A stretch of DNA of 63,101 nucleotides from Paractinoplanes rishiriensis (GCF_016862375.1 NZ_BOMV01000016.1:1-63101); one strand, 5' to 3'; positions 1 to 9,021 are shown, numbered from the stretch's first letter. Translations and numbers: made by a program. The notes: generated by a model not told the origin, from the sequence alone.

Positions 1-472
1 AGTGGAGCCGACGGGAGACAGGGACGCTCAGGCATCGCGATCACCTCACAGCTGAGGAAACAAGCCGCTGCCATATCGATAGCAACCGAGAGGCAGCCCT
101 GTCAGCCGCCAAACGCGCAAGGTCATCCCCTCGACGCTCACCGGCCGTCCAAGAGCACACCACAAGGTGATCAGGCGTTCCTCGACCGGACCACCCGAAC
201 GGGCAGCGGTCTTTCCAACATCCTCATTTGGCGATGATAGTGCGCGCAACCCCGGGTCCGGATTCTCGTCGGCGAATGAGCCCGCCGCCCTGGCCGATGA
301 CGTTCTCCGAGGACTGATTTCCTGGATATGGGGCTCTCCCTTGATCCATTCAGGATCAAGGAACCAGGGCGCTCGACGGCCCCAGGAGAACCCTACCTCC
401 TTGAAATTGGGTGCCGGCCACGGTAAGCCTAGGCGGATTGCGAACCGTGGCTGAATAGAGCACGTCTCGGAA
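1..472. other. Left-edge stretch without a dependable gene
   Basis: I see no recognisable gene here. A minus-strand frame of 172 codons (46-564) is open and moderately G/C-rich at third positions, but it has no recognisable domain, no clear start and overlaps the small peptide gene at 473-598. It could be a divergent gene or a relic. No repeat or RNA gene is visible. Confidence 0.4.
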
Positions 473-598
473 TCAATTTCTGAAGACGGAATCCAGAAGC
501 GCCCGGACCGCACCTCCGACGATGCCGGATACGGTGGCGAGAAGAATTTTCCAGGTAGTTTCATGCCGACGGCACGGTTCCTGATCTCGCATTGTCAT
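473..598 (-). CDS. 41-residue putative single-pass membrane peptide
   Basis: A 41-codon frame starts at ATG 598-596, with the Shine-Dalgarno GGAGGA about 5 nt upstream. A second in-frame ATG two codons later is further from the SD. The N-terminus is charged (RDQEPCRRHE), and residues 17-35 form one hydrophobic helix (WKILLATVSGIVGGAVRALL) before a short basic end. No family is recognised. It is divergent from the HTH-EAD2 gene at 800, about 200 bp away, so a shared regulatory region is possible. A short membrane peptide beside a conflict-system gene could be a toxin-like effector or a membrane anchor; that is inference. The strong SD is the main evidence that it is translated. Confidence 0.5.
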   Translation of the reverse strand: MTMRDQEPCRRHETTWKILLATVSGIVGGAVRALLDSVFRN

Positions 599-799
599 TT
601 CTTCCTCCGGGATGTTCTGCCATGTCTCTGATACAAGAAAGCCACAGCGATCCGGTGTCCGGAAGGTGAGCGGACAAGGTCTGCCAGTAAACGCCATACT
701 CGGACATCCGCGACCGGCAACGGCCGTCTGACGTGCGGTGGTCTGCGGTAGTCTCCGTGACAACATCGGACAGTCACGGACGATCGCGGACGGTGAAAC

Positions 800-1921
800 G
801 TGCGGCCTGACGATCTCGACCCGAGCTCCGTTGTAACGGGTACGGAGCTCGCGGGCCTGTTGCGGCGCCTGCATGTACGCTCCGGCATGTCCTATCGCGA
901 TCTTGAGCGCTGGGCGGAGAAGCAGCGCCAGGCGGGACGTGCTTCGGTGTATCTAAGCCGGGCTACGCTCACCGACGCGCTTAACGGGAGGCGCGTGCCC
1001 AAGAAGGAGTTCGTCCGGGCATTCGTCGAGGCGTGCGAGGTTCCCTTTGCGGAGCGATCCGGCTGGATCAGCGCGTGGCAGCGTGTCGCGGAGCAGCGGC
1101 ACGACGCGCGGTCCACCGCCCGCGCCGGCCTCGAAACGCCGTCCCCTCCCGAAATTGCCCGGCCGCATGGCGAAATTGCACGGCTGCACGGCGAACTGGA
1201 GGCGCTCAAAGCCGACCGGTCGCGGCTGCTGAACGAACTGTCCGCGGAGCGCGAGCGGCACGAGACGACCCGGCGCGAACTGGCCGACGCTCAGCTCAGA
1301 CTCAGCGAACTGACTGTGCAAGGGCTGGCGGGTGTGGCTTCGGCGGCCCGCCACCAGATCCTCGTGGCGGCCGTCGACGCGCTCTTGAACATCAATTCCC
1401 TCCGCGACCCGAGCGGCCGGAGGCTGCTCATTGACCTCCTGCAACGAGAGATGGATCGGCCGCTGAACCTCCACGACCATGCCGCCGCCCGACCACACAT
1501 GGTGGAATTGGTCAGCGAATGCCTGAACCAGGAGGGCGGTCTGGAGGTTCTCGCGAGTTGCACCGAACTCCTGGATCCCAGCAGCCCGCGGACCGCACAC
1601 CTCCGAGAATTGGCCGATGAATGGAGGACCTACCAACTCTTTCCGGGCTACGACTTCAACCAGGCTCGAACCATTCTTTCGCAAACTGAGGGAGCGCAGG
1701 AGGTGGCCACTCTGGAAGGTATCCCGGACCGGATCCGGGGAGGCGGAAAATCTGCCTGGAATATCTTTACGGCACTGACCGGCTGCTCTGTCAAAGAAGA
1801 CGGCGAACCTCCCTTTCTTCCTTTTCTCCGGCGGATCAGGCCGAACTTACATAAGTTCGAAAGGGAAGAACTGAGTCGACTGATAGCGGCCTTGAGCGCC
1901 GAGGTATCCAAGGTCGGGTAG
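800..1921 (+). CDS. HTH protein with coiled coil and effector-associated domain (EAD2-like)
   Basis: This 373-residue protein has an N-terminal helix-turn-helix-like domain (about 12-95; helix-rich, with SRATLTDALNGRRVPKK) of the type seen at the start of many actinobacterial conflict proteins. A coiled coil spans about 120-172. A helical domain at about 187-275 contains ALLNINSLRDPSGRRLLIDL and VELVSECLNQEGGLEVL, the pattern of effector-associated domain 2 (EAD2), an adaptor that joins sensors to effectors by like-with-like contacts. A further helical region (276-373) is unassigned. The GTG start at 800 has only a weak RBS. No catalytic domain is present, so it should act as adaptor or regulator. 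An EAD2-bearing effector would be the expected partner; none is obvious in this window. Confidence 0.75.
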   Translation: MRPDDLDPSSVVTGTELAGLLRRLHVRSGMSYRDLERWAEKQRQAGRASVYLSRATLTDALNGRRVPKKEFVRAFVEACEVPFAERSGWISAWQRVAEQRHDARSTARAGLETPSPPEIARPHGEIARLHGELEALKADRSRLLNELSAERERHETTRRELADAQLRLSELTVQGLAGVASAARHQILVAAVDALLNINSLRDPSGRRLLIDLLQREMDRPLNLHDHAAARPHMVELVSECLNQEGGLEVLASCTELLDPSSPRTAHLRELADEWRTYQLFPGYDFNQARTILSQTEGAQEVATLEGIPDRIRGGGKSAWNIFTALTGCSVKEDGEPPFLPFLRRIRPNLHKFEREELSRLIAALSAEVSKVG

Positions 1922-2122
1922 TACCCGCTTTCGAGATGGGTCAGATGCGCCAACGAATCCAGTGCCACGCTCGTCCAGAGATCAACCTATTATTTGCGTC
2001 GCCGATGCAGCAACCTCATCGGCCGCGTCGAGAGCATGCAGCGCCATACCTTGGTGACGCGTTGTGAGGTGTGACGGCCTCTGCTGCCTCGATCGGATCT
2101 GGCGCGCACACAAGGTGGCGCG

Positions 2123-2515
2123 GTGGACAAACCCTGGGTTCGATGGCCACGCCCGCAGTTCGGCCACCTGGGCGACAACTGGCGGCACGAGTGCACGGCC
2201 GGCAGCGAAGATCTCGACCCGCGTATCGTGCTCGGGACGGTGCCGGACCGGCTGCTGCCCTACTGGGGCTGTGGTGCTATCCCGTACGCGTACGGCGGTT
2301 GTTCGACGGCGATGACGACGAAACAACCGGTGCCCAACCCGCCGGCCGAGCTCTGGCCCTGGGCAAAGGCCCTAGCTCCGACGGGCAAGTACCGCCCGGC
2401 ACGACACATGACCGGCGCTCTCACGGCCGACCATTGTGGGCCGCCGGGTTACCGTTTCGCGTGGAATGCCTCGACGATCGTGCTGGGGATCCGTCCGCGT
2501 TCGGAGACCTCGTAG
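2123..2515 (+). CDS. Hypothetical protein, Trp/Pro/Gly-rich
   Basis: An open frame of 130 codons from GTG 2123, preceded by AAGGTGG. Third positions are strongly G/C (most codons to about residue 95), which favours real coding over the competing frames here. The product is rich in W, P and G (PYWGCGAIPYAYGG) and has no recognised domain. Its last ~22 codons run antisense through the end of lsr2, so the true end, or an upstream fusion partner, may have been lost. It may be a truncated remnant. Called on codon bias and an RBS only. Confidence 0.35.
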   Translation: MDKPWVRWPRPQFGHLGDNWRHECTAGSEDLDPRIVLGTVPDRLLPYWGCGAIPYAYGGCSTAMTTKQPVPNPPAELWPWAKALAPTGKYRPARHMTGALTADHCGPPGYRFAWNASTIVLGIRPRSETS

Positions 2516-2790
2516 CCGTTCTTGACCGCCCACTCGCGGATCGCCTGGTTCTGATCCCGGTTTGACCGGACCGGCTGCGCGGCGCGGGACGTGAGACGGC
2601 CGGTGCCGCCAATCCGGCCGACCTTCGTCGCGACCGCCAGGTAGGGGTCGAGGGCTTTGCGGAGCTTGCCGGCGTTCTTCTCCGACAGGTCGATGGTGTA
2701 ATTCACCCCGTCGAACCCGAACTCGACGGTCCGATCGGCGTCCCCGCCGTCGAGATCGTCGGTGATAACCGTAATTACCTGCTTGGCCAT
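2449..2790 (-). CDS. lsr2: Lsr2 family nucleoid-associated protein
   Basis: This 113-residue protein begins MAKQVITVITDDLDGGDADR, the conserved start of Lsr2. The beta-rich dimerisation domain (about 1-60) is followed by a basic linker and a C-terminal DNA-binding domain (RDQNQAIREWAVKNGYEVSE, then RGRIPSTIVEAF), where the RGR-type AT-hook core contacts the minor groove. Lsr2 binds AT-rich DNA and silences xenogeneic genes, functionally like H-NS. Start ATG 2790-2788 has GGGAGTG upstream. An lsr2 copy inside an accessory region may be a paralogue carried by the island rather than the housekeeping copy, and could control the nearby conflict genes (inference). Confidence 0.92.
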   Translation of the reverse strand: MAKQVITVITDDLDGGDADRTVEFGFDGVNYTIDLSEKNAGKLRKALDPYLAVATKVGRIGGTGRLTSRAAQPVRSNRDQNQAIREWAVKNGYEVSERGRIPSTIVEAFHAKR

Positions 2791-3290
2791 AGTGTCACTC
2801 CCAGAACCTTGCCCGCGGCTACAAGTACCTACCTTCGGGTACGATAGACGATGAAATGACAGACAGCTGCAGCTCGTCGACCACGCCACACCGGCATGCT
2901 GCGGGCGCGTGCCGTTATGGACCGTCGTCACCTGCATCGAGTCGCAGGAGACTTAGTGCCCTGCGAGACAAGATCGGCTCCGCCTCTCATTGACCGTGGC
3001 AGCACGCGGACATGCCGAATTGAGTGCGTTCGGGAATGGTGTTCCCCGGCCACTCCGCCCCGATAGCGGAGATGGCCTGCCCTTTTCTCCGAAAGACTCC
3101 TCCTATTTCAGATGCCACGTGGCGAAGTTCCACAGTGCCGCAGTGGAGAGTCGACCGGCGTGCGAAGTGCGGGAACGCGCTGAGCGTCCCGGTTCGGTTG
3201 ATGGAGCTGCCGACGGGCCGCGCTGGTAGCTTCTGGACCATGATTCCTGCGCCCAGAAAGTGAGACTACTGCCGATTTGCCGCCTTGGAA
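2791..3290. other. 500-bp gap
   Basis: This is the upstream region of lsr2 followed by spacer before the 3' end of the NACHT gene. Short overlapping frames exist on both strands, but none has a domain, an RBS and codon bias together. No hairpin or repeat stood out. Confidence 0.4.
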
Positions 3291-6200
3291 TCATTCCTGC
3301 TCGCGGCGGGGACGCTTGCGGAAGTAGTCTGCCGATACCCCTCGAAGCCGATGGATCATTTCGTTGGTCAGCTGGTTCGGGCCGGCCAGCAGCTCGTCGA
3401 TCATGGACACGTGGTGCGCCCGGAGTCTGTTTCTGCTCTCTAGCGAAACTATTGCATCGAGAATTACTTGGCCCGGGATGCGTGGCGCTTCCCTGAGTAG
3501 CATGCGCATAAATAAGGTGATCGCGAGAGTCGCGCTCTCAGGGACGTCCGGGCCGCCGAACCCTGATAAGGCGACAGCAGCGCGCTCGTAAGCTCCTTCC
3601 AACTCGATGCCATCGCTCAACTCGGACGCCAGCCAAAGCCGGATCAGGCTATGCGCGATGGACTCGAGCTCGCCCGTTCGTTGGATGACGAACGCCGAAA
3701 GTGTGTGTGGTATGGAGTCGATCAGTGGTTGAAGCGCATGCCGGAATGCATCGTCGCTCAAGTTACCGCTCAGCTGTACCGAGCGCTGTGTTGACTCGAG
3801 TTCAAAGAAGTTTGAGATCACCGAGGATGCCTCCCACGACCGTTCCTCGGCTCCCGGAGGAATACTGTGGGACCAGAATGGTTCGACCGATTCGATGCGA
3901 CTCGTCGGGCTCGCGGATTCAAGCTCGATGTCGCGTCGACCATCGGACCAGGTGCGTCGGATGTCGAGTACCCGGGTGACGGCGAACCAGTGTTCGCTGG
4001 GCACGGCCGCGCGCCAGAGATGGGCGGCGTGGCGCAACGTCGACGCCGGATCGTCGTTCTCAGGCAGCAGCTCGCTCGCGCGAACCGGGCCGAGGCACAA
4101 CGTGATCAATAGCAGGTTGAGGGCGTAGATCGCCGTTGCGTAATCGGGACCTCGCTCGGTGAGATCGCGGGGAAGTCCGTCTCCGCCTCTCCCTCTGTTC
4201 CACTGAAAAGTCGCAAACAGCAGCCGCATGCGGGCGATCAGCCAGTCTCGGAGCCCTGACCGATCGACTTCCCGCAGCAAGCTCGCGGTGAACGGCAGTA
4301 CTGTGGTCCGGATTGACATCGGCATTGAGTCGAGTAGTGACTTGAGAAGGTCGTCGGTCGGTCGGCCGGTGCGGAGCGCCCGAGCCCAGAACCGGTCCCG
4401 GGCGGCGTCAGCGAGTTCCCGCACGACGAGCCGGGCGACCAGGTACTCGCCGAATGTGGCGTGCAGAAACTCGTACGTGATGAGGGCTTTGCCGTCTTGT
4501 AAGGCCTGCGTCCGCTGGATAAAGAAGAATCGTCCGACCAGCTCCTCGCCTGCGGTGAGGGTACCGCGGAAGGCGGTGCCGAGGGAGCGGACCGGGCTGA
4601 TGCCGAGAGCGTCGAGGTCGGTGTCGAGCTCGGCTTGGGTCACCCATTGCCGAGAACGGTTGAACATGGCGAAGGCGACGATGGACAGCCGGGTCAGTTC
4701 TTCCTCAACGGCCATGGTCATTCTTGTCTCGGGCTGGTCCGGGTGCAGTCGTCGTACCTCGCGGCGAGCGAAATCGCCGAGCAGCCGCTCATACAGCTCT
4801 GTGGTGTCGAACGACGTGTCCGCCGCACGGCGCCGCAGTGCGCCGTCAGTGGCGTCGTAGAGAGCAAGCATGAGCAGCAGTAATGGCTGTTCGGTGAGCT
4901 CTGGGAACCGGTGGACTACGGCGCTCGGTAGCTCTGGGCGGCCGCGGGCCGTGCTGACCTGATTCCAGTTTGCCAGCCATTGGTCGACCTGCGGACCGTC
5001 GAATGGCTCCAGACGGGCGGCGAGTCCCTTTGCTGGGATCCGAGCTCGGTCGGCCACGGCGACCCGAGTAGTCACGACGACGGCTACCGGGCGGTCCTGC
5101 CGTGCCTCGCGTTGCTGAAAGGCGAGGACACGGCTCAGATAGTCGGACTGGTGGACGCCGGTCGCCTGCAGCAGCTCGTCGAAGCCGTCGAGGACAATGA
5201 CAGGGAGGGCGCCGTCGAGGCTGCGTGCCAGGTCGGCCCAGGTGACAGTCTCGCCGATCTCGCGCCGCAGGGCGTGTTCGATCTGGTCCTGGATCTCTGC
5301 TTCGGCAGGTACCTCGCGTAACGGCACTCGCACGGCGAGGAAGTCCGCCGGCGGGAGGTGGGCGGCCAACATTCGCGTCAGCGTTGACTTGCCGGCGCCA
5401 GGATGGCCGAGTATCAGCATTGGTGCATCGGTGGCCTCGGGCGTGGTGAGGTAGCCCGTCAGGAAGGCAGTCAAGTTGGGCCGTGACGGGACTTCCCACC
5501 AGCCCTCGTCAGCGACTCGGACGCCAGGTGCGATCGCCTTGATACGAAACCGGGGGTCCACAAACGCGTCGCCTAATCGTGGGATGCCGATTTCTTCCGG
5601 CCCTCCCTCAATGATCGGCCGCAGCAGCGCCGCCCGGTACGAGCGGGCTACCGCAGCCCGGTGCCGGTCAGGGTCGCGGCCCGAGGTAGTCCGGACCAGG
5701 ATCTCCTCGACTTCAGCCAGGGCGCTGGCCGCAGCGCGGGCTTCGAAGCGGCCGACCCACACCGCAAACTCGGGCATCTCAACCGTCAGGCGCCGGTGAG
5801 CGTCGTCGTATCGTTCGAGCGCTCGGCCGACCAGAGCGCCTTCTCGACCGACAAGACGTTCTTGATCGGCAGCCGCGCATGGCGTTCCGAGACCACCCAC
5901 CTCGAGGTAGTCCATCAGGGACTGCTCCGCAGCCGCGTAAAACTCGCCGAGGTCACTGACAAGGTCGGAGTATGACCTCTCGGGCGACGGTGTCGGGATA
6001 TCGCTAACCAGCAGGTAAACTAGCCAGTTCCGCTCGGTCGACTCGCCGAGCATGATCGCCAGTTGCTCGTCGCGCTTCACTTTGAGCTTCGCGGAGGCAA
6101 GCTCGTCCAAGGCCTCGAAAAAAGCGCTCACTACCAGGACGGCGTGTGCGGCTTGGAGTCGACTGCTCCGGTCGTGCCGGGCCAATCCGCGCACCCGATC

Positions 6201-6395
6201 GTGCAACTGGCCGGTGAGCTGCTGGCTGAGCCGGATGACCTCAGCCTTGAGGTCGAACAGGCCCAGCGCGACCGTGCTGCCGCCGGCCGTCGCCACTGCA
6301 AGCCCCGCACCGAGTAAATTGTCCAAGGCCGCGACTACGGGTCCCGATCCGCCAAGTACACGGACAGCGTCCAGATAACGAAGGCGGCGCGGCAC
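3291..6395 (-). CDS. NACHT-domain NTPase (NLR-like) with helical N-terminal domain
   Basis: This 1034-residue STAND NTPase has a helical N-terminal module (about 1-260, beginning PRRLRYLDAVRVLGG) of the NNH type that precedes actinobacterial NACHT domains. The NACHT module follows: Walker A GHPGAGKST (about 330-338), Walker B VIVLDGFDEL (about 399-408) and the downstream TTR sensor region. The C-terminal half (about 650-1034) is helical with no clear LRR or TPR periodicity and probably forms the sensor. Bacterial NACHT proteins are NLR-like antiphage or self-recognition switches that oligomerise on NTP binding. GTG start at 6395. No effector domain such as TIR or nuclease is obvious, so the N-terminal helical domain or a partner may execute the response. 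Confidence 0.88.
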   Translation of the reverse strand: MPRRLRYLDAVRVLGGSGPVVAALDNLLGAGLAVATAGGSTVALGLFDLKAEVIRLSQQLTGQLHDRVRGLARHDRSSRLQAAHAVLVVSAFFEALDELASAKLKVKRDEQLAIMLGESTERNWLVYLLVSDIPTPSPERSYSDLVSDLGEFYAAAEQSLMDYLEVGGLGTPCAAADQERLVGREGALVGRALERYDDAHRRLTVEMPEFAVWVGRFEARAAASALAEVEEILVRTTSGRDPDRHRAAVARSYRAALLRPIIEGGPEEIGIPRLGDAFVDPRFRIKAIAPGVRVADEGWWEVPSRPNLTAFLTGYLTTPEATDAPMLILGHPGAGKSTLTRMLAAHLPPADFLAVRVPLREVPAEAEIQDQIEHALRREIGETVTWADLARSLDGALPVIVLDGFDELLQATGVHQSDYLSRVLAFQQREARQDRPVAVVVTTRVAVADRARIPAKGLAARLEPFDGPQVDQWLANWNQVSTARGRPELPSAVVHRFPELTEQPLLLLMLALYDATDGALRRRAADTSFDTTELYERLLGDFARREVRRLHPDQPETRMTMAVEEELTRLSIVAFAMFNRSRQWVTQAELDTDLDALGISPVRSLGTAFRGTLTAGEELVGRFFFIQRTQALQDGKALITYEFLHATFGEYLVARLVVRELADAARDRFWARALRTGRPTDDLLKSLLDSMPMSIRTTVLPFTASLLREVDRSGLRDWLIARMRLLFATFQWNRGRGGDGLPRDLTERGPDYATAIYALNLLLITLCLGPVRASELLPENDDPASTLRHAAHLWRAAVPSEHWFAVTRVLDIRRTWSDGRRDIELESASPTSRIESVEPFWSHSIPPGAEERSWEASSVISNFFELESTQRSVQLSGNLSDDAFRHALQPLIDSIPHTLSAFVIQRTGELESIAHSLIRLWLASELSDGIELEGAYERAAVALSGFGGPDVPESATLAITLFMRMLLREAPRIPGQVILDAIVSLESRNRLRAHHVSMIDELLAGPNQLTNEMIHRLRGVSADYFRKRPRREQE

Positions 6396-6595
6396 CAGTC
6401 CAGTGTGGCGGCTGTGTCGTCGCGCTGTCGATACGATAGTGGGCAGATGCCTTCGATCGACAACAACCCGTCATTGTTCCGTATCATGGCGACGGCTTTG
6501 CTCGCCCGCCTGCAATCGCTTGTGCGGCGCTGCGAGTCGCCAAGATCCAGTGCACTGATCTGCCGCGACGCGCGCGTTACCGGATGGCGGGGTGG

Positions 6596-6728
6596 TCACG
6601 CATCGTCCGAGCGCCAGACGCTCTCGAACTCGGCGTCGGTGATCTGGAAGGTCTCCCAGTCCTCGTCGGAGTCAAGAGACTGGCTTCGCTGAGACCTCCG
6701 TAGCGATCTTCGTCGTGTCCAGGCCCAT
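6596..6728 (-). pseudogene. Small acidic protein gene with apparent single-base frameshift
   Basis: The minus strand starts at ATG 6728-6726 (MGLDTTKIATEVSAKPVS) and stops at an in-frame TGA. The next frame continues smoothly as DSDEDWETFQITDAEFESVW, then RSDDA and a stop at 6596-6598. Removing one T from the TT in TCTTGAC joins the two into a plausible acidic 43-residue protein. It sits just upstream of the NACHT gene on the same strand. It may be a genuine small partner gene with a sequencing error, or a recent pseudogene. Function unknown. Confidence 0.35.
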
Positions 6729-6945
6729 AACGGAGGACACGGCCTGCGTCGTAGACCTGGACCTGACGAACGGGCCAGCCTTCGTCGTCGGCGACGCCGG
6801 CATGCTCGGGGAATTCGTCGAGGGGGACTTGTTCCGCGCTGAGGCGATCGTTGTCGGTGCTCACGACTACGACACCCAGATCGGCGGACACACCGTCGCG
6901 CCGAAGCTGCAGGTCACGTCGATCAAGGCGGTCAGCGACAAGTAG
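6715..6945 (+). CDS. Small hypothetical protein
   Basis: A 76-codon frame from GTG 6715 with strongly G/C third positions throughout. It encodes a compact, acidic, beta-looking protein (VVGDAGMLGEFVEGDLFRAE, ending VAPKLQVTSIKAVSDK). No family is recognised. It is followed 7 bp after its stop by a strong hairpin (6953-6987), which supports a real transcription unit. The N-terminus may be truncated, because the homology-like portion begins abruptly and overlaps the opposite-strand small gene by 14 bp. Confidence 0.55.
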   Translation: MSRPITEDTACVVDLDLTNGPAFVVGDAGMLGEFVEGDLFRAEAIVVGAHDYDTQIGGHTVAPKLQVTSIKAVSDK

Positions 6946-6952
6946 ACGCAGA

Positions 6953-6987
6953 GAAGCCCCACAGGTCATGTTCACCTGCGGGGCTTC
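6953..6987 (+). terminator. Hairpin terminator after small gene
   Basis: The arms GAAGCCCC-a-CAGG and CCTG-c-GGGGCTTC pair around a 9-nt loop. There is no T-run, as is common in high-GC actinobacteria. The hairpin lies between the 3' ends of the plus gene ending 6945 and the minus gene ending 7001, so it could serve both. Confidence 0.75.
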
Positions 6988-7000
6988 ACGCGTCGTACGA

Positions 7001-7126
7001 TCAGAGCAGCACGTGAATGCCGATCATCACGATCAGCATGAGTGCGATCAGGCGGACGGTCCGGGCATTGCTTCCTACGGCGTACCGGACCGTCCGACCA
7101 GCCTCCACCACAGCAACGTCGAACAT
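7001..7126 (-). CDS. 41-residue putative membrane peptide with perfect Shine-Dalgarno
   Basis: ATG 7126-7124 follows an ideal ribosome-binding site (GAGGAGGTGATCA, about 6 nt upstream). The frame encodes 41 residues: a basic/polar N-half (MFDVAVVEAGRTVRYAVG) and a hydrophobic C-terminal helix (LIALMLIVMIGIHVLL) that runs to the last residue. No family is recognised. It points the same way as the NACHT gene at 3291-6395 and ends at a shared hairpin. The architecture (short, one C-terminal membrane helix, very strong translation signal) would suit a small toxin or membrane sensor; that is inference. Confidence 0.6.
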   Translation of the reverse strand: MFDVAVVEAGRTVRYAVGSNARTVRLIALMLIVMIGIHVLL

Positions 7127-7688
7127 TGGTTGATCACCTCCTCTCCGAAGGTTCGGATGTGGAACCAACCATAAAGGTCACCGATGAGGTTTCCGGACCG
7201 CGCCAGTCCGTCCGGAAAGCAGAAGCCAGCGCCTGACCTGCGCTTATGCGCCACGACGCATCTTGCGCGGCCGCCTGTCCTGCACCTGGGAAAGCGTTAC
7301 AGCAGCTGGGGTTTGACCACGTACGCCCAGCTCACGCGCCCGCTTGCCGACACCGCCGAAGCCATGCAGCACGTCCTGTCGGTAGCGCTGAAGTCGTGGC
7401 ACGCGACGCCCCAGACCATGAACCAACCGCCCACCCCTGCACCGGCAAGGAAGCGGCGGATGCCCGCCGCAACGAAGCCCCGCCCAGCACTGCACTGTGG
7501 CGGGCTCAGTCTCGGTCCCTACACCAGTCATCGAGGTGGGCGACGAGTTGCAGTTGCTGAGAAACTGAAGAATTGGGCAGTGGCGGCCGGCCGAGCTCGT
7601 AATTCGGCCTTCTACGGGGCGCCGCCAACGCGTCTTACTTACCTGCCGTGAGTCGTTCACTACGGAGTGTGATCCCGGCCGGCATGAC
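7127..7688. other. Gene-poor gap
   Basis: About 560 bp with competing short frames on both strands and no domain I can name. The DNA just downstream is clearly decayed, so this is probably eroded sequence. It contains the upstream region of the 41-residue peptide gene. Confidence 0.35.
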
Positions 7689-8144
7689 CGGCGATCGCTG
7701 AACTGGTCGCCCCGCTCGGAGACTACCGCCGAGTCCGGGGCAGCGCTGATGACGAAACAGCCGAGGTCGCGTTCATGCTCGCCGCCAGGCTGGCCGAAGC
7801 CGGCGCCTCCGATGAGGCTCGAGCTTGCCTGAACCACCTGGTCGGTACCCTCAATCAAGAACTCGGCCCGGGAACACAGCCGCATCATCTGGGTCCGCTT
7901 CCAGGCTGTTTATCTCAGCGCACGAACCGACGGCTGGCAGAACGCAGCCGAGGCGATGCGGGTACTTCTCGACGACGTGGATCGTCTTGTTACGAGGGGA
8001 CGCCTCAACTCACCGAACTACGGGACCATATCGACCGATGCCTCAACGCAGGCTTCGATTGAATTCACGCGGGGGAAGACTCGGATGCTGGCGAAGGTGC
8101 TGCGGTCGATGGTGGTGGATGATCGGGGGACAGGCGGTTCGTGA
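7689..8144 (+). pseudogene. Frameshifted C-terminal fragment of a TPR-type protein
   Basis: One frame reads IAELVAPLGDYRRVRG and then FMLAARLAEAGASDEARACL, NHLVGTLNQELGP. The next frame continues EHSRIIWVRFQAVYLSAR, then TDGWQNAAEAMRVLLDDVDR. Dropping one G in CCCGGGAACAC (about 7868-7873) joins them. The helix-turn-helix spacing is that of TPR arrays at the C-terminus of STAND/SARP-like regulators. No start codon or ATPase part remains upstream, so this is a relic of a larger gene whose end converges on the TIR-like gene. Confidence 0.5.
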
Positions 8145-9021
8145 CGGCTTCGAGGTAGTGGGCTGCGGTGGTGGCGCCGGGGCGCAGGATGGTGGCCGTG
8201 CCGTCGTCCTCGAAAGCGAGCACCGCGCCCGGACCGGGGTCCGCGCCCGGTGTGTAACCGGCCTCTGTCATGAGAGCGGCCAGTTGTGGCCAGTACCGAT
8301 CCAGCGCCGGGTGCTCGGGCAGGCCGTGTCGCGCTATTGTGGGCAGCCGGCGGAACCATCCCCAGTGCAGCGCGGCAACGGCGTGCGCGAACCGGGCTCC
8401 CGGCCGGCGGTCGGGGCCCCAAATGCGGTCGTCGCTGTCTACGTCGGGCGGGGTCAGCAGGAACAGTCTGCGGTGCCCGCCGGTCTTCCGCAGGTGGGTG
8501 AATTCCCACTTCGTGCCGGCCGACAGCGCCGGGACCGCGAGGATGCAGCGGGCGCGTCCGGCGGCCGCGGCAAGGTCGTCCTGCCAGCTTGTGTCGTGGG
8601 CGTAGCGGCGGGCGGCGCCGAGCGGGACGACGCGATCCGCCGGGCTGCCGAGCGCGACCATGGCGCCGATCTGCTTGTTCACCTCGTCCGCGAGGAACTC
8701 CTCGGCGGTCAGGTGGTGGAACGGCGAGTCGACCCGGAACGGCCGCAGCTCGGTGTCGAAGTCACGGATGAACAGGACGGTCGTTCCCGGCGTGTCGAAC
8801 GGATCGCCGGCCGGGGGCAGGAACCGTCCGGCCCATCGCAAGGTTCCGACGCCGAGACCGACGATGCCGGCGCCGCCCATCGCGCAGATCAAGATGGCGA
8901 TCAGGTGGTCGAACAGCGTGTCGTCCCAGGTGTCGATCGCGGCGAGCACGGCGATGGGGATCCCGCCGAGGGTGAGGAGGTAGCCGGTTGCACGAGTGAC
9001 CTGGAACAGCGACGCCGTCAC
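8065..9021 (-). CDS. Membrane protein with TIR/SLOG-like Rossmannoid domain
   Basis: A 318-residue protein starting at GTG 9021-9019, whose start overlaps the stop of the upstream gene (GTGA). Two membrane helices lie near the N-terminus (TGYLLTLGGIPIAVLAAI; LIAILICAMGGAGIVGLGVG). A cytoplasmic alpha/beta domain follows: TTVLFIRDFDTELRPF, a helix with EEFLADEV, VVALGSPADRVVPLGAARRY, SWQDDLAAAAGRARCILAV and AGTKWEFTHLRKTG. This strand/helix order with a conserved W-E before a helix resembles TIR/SLOG-like nucleotide-processing domains found in membrane-linked bacterial conflict proteins. The family assignment is inference; catalytic activity such as NAD cleavage is unproven. Translational coupling to the 4TM gene implies a two-protein complex. 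Confidence 0.65.
   Translation of the reverse strand: MTASLFQVTRATGYLLTLGGIPIAVLAAIDTWDDTLFDHLIAILICAMGGAGIVGLGVGTLRWAGRFLPPAGDPFDTPGTTVLFIRDFDTELRPFRVDSPFHHLTAEEFLADEVNKQIGAMVALGSPADRVVPLGAARRYAHDTSWQDDLAAAAGRARCILAVPALSAGTKWEFTHLRKTGGHRRLFLLTPPDVDSDDRIWGPDRRPGARFAHAVAALHWGWFRRLPTIARHGLPEHPALDRYWPQLAALMTEAGYTPGADPGPGAVLAFEDDGTATILRPGATTAAHYLEAVTNRLSPDHPPPSTAAPSPASESSPA

Noticed and set aside
46..564. 172-codon minus-strand frame as a real gene
   Set aside because: Protein-like in places but no domain, no RBS, moderate codon bias, and it overlaps a small ORF with a far better SD. Left as an uncertain gap.
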